This document shows, piece after piece, positions 7,276 to 10,128 of a DNA stretch of 10,128 nt. This DNA is from an uncultured Prevotella sp. (GTDB lineage: Bacteria > Bacteroidota > Bacteroidia > Bacteroidales > Bacteroidaceae): the NCBI GenBank assembly GCA_905372445.1, contig CAJPPF010000080.1:1-10128 (forward strand). The letters are read 5' to 3'. Made by a program: the position numbers and the translations under genes. Each line of letters starts with the position of its first letter. The first letter of the stretch is position 1. The notes beneath the pieces are model-generated. The model saw nothing but the letters and a program-made list of their open reading frames with translations. It was not told the DNA's origin and ran no database searches.

Positions 7276-8052
7276 TTATCGTTTTACCACAGCGCGGACG
7301 GCGAACCACAGATGTTGCATGACGGTCGCAAACAGTCCGTAATGGCTTTTCATCACACGAAAGCGTTCCTTCAACGAGGCACGATGATGCTGTATGCTCA
7401 TTCCTCCCTCAAGATAATTCACCACCACGGCATTGATGTTACGCAAAGGACGATGCTCCTGTGCCGACTGTTTCATGACACGGATGCACCAGTCGACATC
7501 GGCAGAATAGCGATACTCTATATTATAAGGTATAGTGCGCGCGATGGATGTCAGCGCATAGAACGCCTGATGACATACGAGCATTCCATGACGGAAGTCC
7601 TCCCACGTGAGGTTGCACGGTGGCGAGAGGCGACGGTGGCGGATGAAAACACCCTCGTCGTCGACAATATCCGTCTCTCCGTAAAGCACTCCGGGCATGC
7701 GTTCGCCCTCGCCTACCGATGCGGCAACCGTCTCAAGGGTGCGTTCTCCAGGGAAGATATCGCCGGCATTAAGATATACCAGATAATCATTCTGTGCCAG
7801 TCGCAGTCCTTTGTTCATCGCGTCATACAAGCCTTTGTCTGGCTCGGAAATGAAACGAACGGCATGTCCCGTCTCCGCGGCGTGCGACTCGCCGATGTAG
7901 CGTTCTATCTTTTCTGCGGTATCGTCCTTTGACTGCCCGTCGATGATGAGATGCTCCACATGGAGATAGGTCTGGCGCAACACCGATCGAAGCGTGCGTT
8001 CTATCACGGCAGACGCATTATACGTGCAGGTGATTACAGTAATTGATATCAT
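7276..8052 (-). CDS. Family 2 glycosyltransferase (WfgS-like)
   Basis: The 258-residue protein is a GT-A fold inverting sugar transferase that would use a nucleotide-sugar donor at the cytoplasmic membrane face. It opens with ISITVITCTYNA (2-13), followed by the family pattern RTLRSVLRQTY (19-29) and LIIDGQSKDDT (35-45, nucleotide-binding D38, D43 and D44). SEPDKGLYDAMNKG (69-82) marks the subgroup that includes E. coli WfgS. YLNAGD (93-98) stands in for the DxD metal site, with D98. CHQAFY (160-165) and YSADVDW (182-188, likely catalytic acidic region) follow. Length is typical, and no transmembrane segment is obvious. Its ATG overlaps the GT4 stop as ATGA, so the two are probably translationally coupled and act on the same glycan (capsule, O-antigen or glycoprotein glycan). 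Donor and acceptor cannot be read from sequence. Confidence 0.93.
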   Translation of the reverse strand: MISITVITCTYNASAVIERTLRSVLRQTYLHVEHLIIDGQSKDDTAEKIERYIGESHAAETGHAVRFISEPDKGLYDAMNKGLRLAQNDYLVYLNAGDIFPGERTLETVAASVGEGERMPGVLYGETDIVDDEGVFIRHRRLSPPCNLTWEDFRHGMLVCHQAFYALTSIARTIPYNIEYRYSADVDWCIRVMKQSAQEHRPLRNINAVVVNYLEGGMSIQHHRASLKERFRVMKSHYGLFATVMQHLWFAVRAVVKR

Positions 8053-9323
8053 TGTCCGTGACCTTTCTGTGCCAATGCACGATTATACACTTCAGTATAT
8101 CTCTGCGCCACGCTCTCCTGCGAATAGCATCGAGCCACCTTCGCAAGGCAGGAATCCTGCAATGCAGCATAGTCAGCCTCGAAGAGTGTCCAGCAGATGC
8201 CATGACACAGGTCAACGGTGCTGCCCGCGTTCGCAACATATCCGTTCTGCGTGTGGTCAATCATCTCCGGTATGCCACCGACATTAAACCCAACGCACGG
8301 CACACCACATGCCATCGCTTCCATTACGGTGTTAGGCAGATTGTCCTCCATAGAAGGAATTACGAACACATCAGCAGCGTTATATATGCGTGCAATATTC
8401 TTATCTCCATACACATAGCCGAGCGGATAGGACGGAATGTCTATCCTCGCTGTCAGCTCGTCAGCACGACCGCCGAGCAGTGCAACAACGCACTCTTCAG
8501 CCAGCGCCTTATTGCTTGCCGACAACTGATTCAGCGCGTCGACAAGGAATTGAGCGCCTTTACGCTCATCGGTCACTTTCTGTGCCACGAAAAGAATAAC
8601 CTTCTTGTCCGCAGGAAGTCCGAGCGCAGTCTTTGCCTCCTGTCTATCCCTGCTATTGAATATCCGTGTGTCTATCGGGTTAGGTATGCTTGTCACGTTC
8701 ATGCCCTGCAGAAGCGCGCTCTGCTTTGCCTGCATCCCAAGCCAATTACTGCAGGTGACAAAATGGATGTCGCTCTTCAGATACAGGCGTTTCTTCCTGT
8801 TCCACACTTTGTATGAAAGGTCGTGTCTGCCACCTCCGCCCGGCAGAAGCCGGCAGTTGCGGCATCCGGAGATGAAGTTGCGGCATCCACGAGCATAGTG
8901 ACATATTGCCGTGGCGGGCCACAGGTCGTGCATCGTCCATACCACAGGCTTGCCACTTCCGACGATCTTATCAATGTCCGTCAGCGACAGCATGCCATGG
9001 TTGATCCACGACAGGTGAATGACATCGGCATCCTTAAACTCCGGCAGTGAGGTGATGTCCGTTCCCGCACACGCAATGTCGATATCCCAAAGGTGATCCT
9101 TCTTCAGACCTAAGGCGAGAAATATGCGCAGTCTGTCCCACAAGAATCTCCACCTCGCGACGCACTTGCCCTTCAGGCTCGTCACCGACGGGTTTTCCGT
9201 GCTCCTGTCCCTGACGAGCATCGTTGCCTGCACGCCGTTGTTGTTCAGTGCAGCGACAAGACGATTGGCGGCAACAGCCGCTCCACCATCCTGCTCGCTT
9301 GTGTTGACAATAAGTATTCTCAT
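8049..9323 (-). CDS. Family 4 glycosyltransferase (WcaC-like)
   Basis: This 424-residue protein is a GT-B fold retaining glycosyltransferase. The N-terminal Rossmann domain begins RILIVNTSEQDGGAAVAANR (2-21), with the acceptor-side glycine loop at 13-14. WTMHDLWPATAICHY (129-143) is a hallmark of the WcaC-like subgroup and is followed by a cysteine cluster (C141, C147, C154, C157). The C-terminal donor domain includes IPNPIDTRIF (213-222), LFVAQKVTDERKGAQ (244-258) and SMEDNLPNTVMEAMACGVP (324-342), the family's E-x7-E site with D327 in the first acidic place and E335 in the second. GFNVGGIPEMI (345-355) follows. It is the first gene of a two-gene operon with the GT2 gene, overlapping it by 4 bp, behind a promoter close to its ATG. 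The likely role is adding a sugar to a lipid-linked surface glycan; the sugar is unknown. No flippase, polymerase or sugar-nucleotide gene is in the window. Confidence 0.94.
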   Translation of the reverse strand: MRILIVNTSEQDGGAAVAANRLVAALNNNGVQATMLVRDRSTENPSVTSLKGKCVARWRFLWDRLRIFLALGLKKDHLWDIDIACAGTDITSLPEFKDADVIHLSWINHGMLSLTDIDKIVGSGKPVVWTMHDLWPATAICHYARGCRNFISGCRNCRLLPGGGGRHDLSYKVWNRKKRLYLKSDIHFVTCSNWLGMQAKQSALLQGMNVTSIPNPIDTRIFNSRDRQEAKTALGLPADKKVILFVAQKVTDERKGAQFLVDALNQLSASNKALAEECVVALLGGRADELTARIDIPSYPLGYVYGDKNIARIYNAADVFVIPSMEDNLPNTVMEAMACGVPCVGFNVGGIPEMIDHTQNGYVANAGSTVDLCHGICWTLFEADYAALQDSCLAKVARCYSQESVAQRYTEVYNRALAQKGHGQ

Positions 9324-9342
9324 CGCTTATTCTTTAGGCTGA

Positions 9343-9350
9343 CAAAGATA
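9343..9350 (-). promoter_or_regulatory. -7 element of the glycosyltransferase operon promoter
   Basis: On the minus strand TATCTTTG matches TAnnTTTG fully and lies 19 bp before the GT4 ATG, so the leader would be only about 10-15 nt. No clear TTTG is found at the -33 position, so the call rests on the -7 element and its placement. Confidence 0.55.
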
Positions 9351-9391
9351 ATAATAAAAAACGAAACATTACCATAAAGGCAGGCGATTTT

Positions 9392-9436
9392 CACAAAAAG
9401 CCTTTTCCCGACAGTCGACGGCACGACACAAAAAGC
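9392..9436. repeat. Short direct repeat upstream of the glycosyltransferase operon
   Basis: CACAAAAAGC occurs at 9392-9401 and again at 9427-9436, a 35-bp pitch; the first copy is followed by CTTTT and the second by TCTTTT. It lies about 50-90 bp upstream of the operon's -7 element. It may be a pair of regulator sites, part of an intergenic repeat, or chance. Confidence 0.3.
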
Positions 9437-9601
9437 TCTTTTATAAAGAAAATTACAATATTAATGCAAGCACCAAACTGTTCTCTTTCGTATTAAATGA
9501 CTTTAAGAAGTCCGTGTAAAATCGCCTTATTCCTCAAAACCACAGCTATCTGAAAATAAGCAAAACGACGCTTGTAACAACTTGATTATCAGCGCATTTC
9601 T

Positions 9602-9706
9602 AAAACCGTCGTTTCTTGCCTCTAAAACCGCCGTTTTTAGGTGCTCATTTCGGTGGTTCTTGGCTCAAGAAACGGCGGTTCTTGAAACGACTTCCGACGG
9701 TTTGTG
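9602..9706. repeat. Array of short imperfect palindromes with CCGCCG/CGGCGG cores
   Basis: About five related units occur at a 19-24 bp pitch: AAAACCGTCGTTTCTTG (9602-9618), CTAAAACCGCCGTTTTTAG (9622-9640), TTTCGGTGGTTCTTGG (9648-9663), CAAGAAACGGCGGTTCTTG (9666-9684) and ACTTCCGACGGTTTGTG (9690-9706). The second and fourth are near-perfect palindromes, and units occur in both orientations. No reading frame runs through the array, which lies inside the 670-bp gene-free stretch between the GT4 start and the right-edge promoter. Arrays like this look like intergenic repeats I associate with Prevotella genomes, from memory and unverified. Confidence 0.6.
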
Positions 9707-9810
9707 AAATTCCTCGCTTTTGAGTGCGAAAAAACATCTGTCAGAATCACGACATAATTTGACGCTGCGCTCTCCATACGATGTCAAAACTTTTATCCCG
9801 AATCGGTCAT

Positions 9811-9824
9811 TGTGTATTTACACA
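9811..9824. repeat. Small palindrome, possible operator
   Basis: TGTGTA-TT-TACACA has perfect 6-bp arms around a 2-nt centre. It is too tight for a good RNA hairpin but suits a small dimeric DNA-binding protein. It is about 150 bp upstream of the right-edge promoter. The surrounding 9707-9970 shows no gene or other recognisable element. Confidence 0.25.
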
Positions 9825-9970
9825 CTCTAAATCATTGGCAACAAAATATTAAATAACAGAAAACCAACTGCATTTTATTGCATATAGAAAGATAATGTAG
9901 GCTTTTTGCATCAGAATACATTGATTTAAGTCAACTAAGAATGAAAATGAAAGAAAAATACACAAAATTG

Positions 9971-10002
9971 TTTGCGTACACAAAAAAATGTTTGTACCTT
10001 TG
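9971..10002 (+). promoter_or_regulatory. Strong Bacteroidetes promoter for a gene beyond the right edge
   Basis: TTTG (9971-9974) and TACCTTTG (9995-10002) are separated by 20 bp, a full match to the -33/-7 consensus, and CAT follows the -7 box. It is the best promoter in the window. Transcription should start near 10008-10010 and run rightward out of the window. Confidence 0.8.
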
Positions 10003-10128
10003 CATCAGCTTTAGGGAAGAAAGACAGTTTGAGAAGTCAAATATGTTGGAATCACTTCGCTTGAGCGACTTCTAAAGGTTAATAGATTGTTTAGGTTAGT
10101 AGTAATAGATTTAGGTTTTTAGTTATTA
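10003..10128 (+). other. 5' leader of an off-window gene, with hairpin, micro-ORF and cytosine-free stretch
   Basis: At least 118 nt of leader follow the strong promoter without a long reading frame. Its first part holds a 7-bp inverted repeat, AGAAGTC (10032-10038) with GACTTCT (10067-10073). Within it a 10-codon frame at 10043-10075 reads MLESLRLSDF and stops. From 10073 to 10128 there is not one C, and the sequence has repeated TAATAGATT and TTTAGGTT phrases. Such unstructured A/T/G leaders could aid ribosome loading in Bacteroidetes, where Shine-Dalgarno sites are weak. Which gene it serves is unknown. Confidence 0.5.

Noticed and set aside
8043..8816. 257-codon plus-strand ORF antisense to the GT4 gene
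   Set aside because: The opposite strand encodes an intact GT4 with all motifs. The ORF starts across the GT2/GT4 junction, which would be unusual for a real gene here, and lacks a promoter.
9602..9706. CRISPR array
   Set aside because: Units are short, vary in sequence, occur in both orientations and leave almost no spacer; no cas gene is present.
9905..10008. Direct repeat TTTGCATCAG at 9905-9914 and 9999-10008
   Set aside because: The second copy is part of the promoter -7 box and its flank; a 10-bp match in this AT-rich stretch is not enough to call a repeat element.

Overview
The window looks like a chromosomal segment from a Bacteroidetes bacterium, most likely Prevotella or a close relative. 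Three things point there: a 729-residue type III glutamine synthetase of the Bacteroides kind; promoters of the Bacteroidetes form (TTTG, about 19-21 bp, then TAnnTTTG) at most gene starts, with no obvious Shine-Dalgarno sequences; and a secreted protein ending in the FDLSGR-type tail common in Prevotella surface proteins. The genus is an inference from family knowledge; no search was run.

Layout, left to right. Positions 1-137 are the edge of an unidentified region with two open minus-strand frames, possibly a dispersed intergenic element. Three leftward genes follow as apparently separate transcription units: a secreted protein of unknown function (230-1003, with promoter and terminator), glnN (1477-3666, with promoter and a terminator about 145 bp past its stop), and recG (3864-5972). 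A 168-bp divergent spacer separates recG from a rightward M23/LysM cell-wall hydrolase gene (6141-7118), which ends in a strong hairpin terminator. Convergent with it is a leftward two-gene glycosyltransferase operon (GT4 at 8049-9323, then GT2 at 7276-8052) whose genes overlap by ATGA. The last 800 bp hold no gene. They contain an array of short imperfect palindromes with CCGCCG/CGGCGG cores (9602-9706), other small repeats, and a near-consensus rightward promoter (9971-10002) that drives a cytosine-poor leader towards a gene beyond the right edge.

The genes do not form one pathway. glnN serves nitrogen assimilation, recG DNA repair and replication restart, the M23 protein peptidoglycan remodelling, and the two glycosyltransferases probably assembly of a surface glycan (capsule, O-antigen or glycoprotein glycan). 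I found no undescribed enzymatic or defence system, tRNA, rRNA, insertion sequence or CRISPR array. The most unusual material is non-coding: the palindrome array, short motifs shared between distant intergenic regions, and the leader at the right edge.
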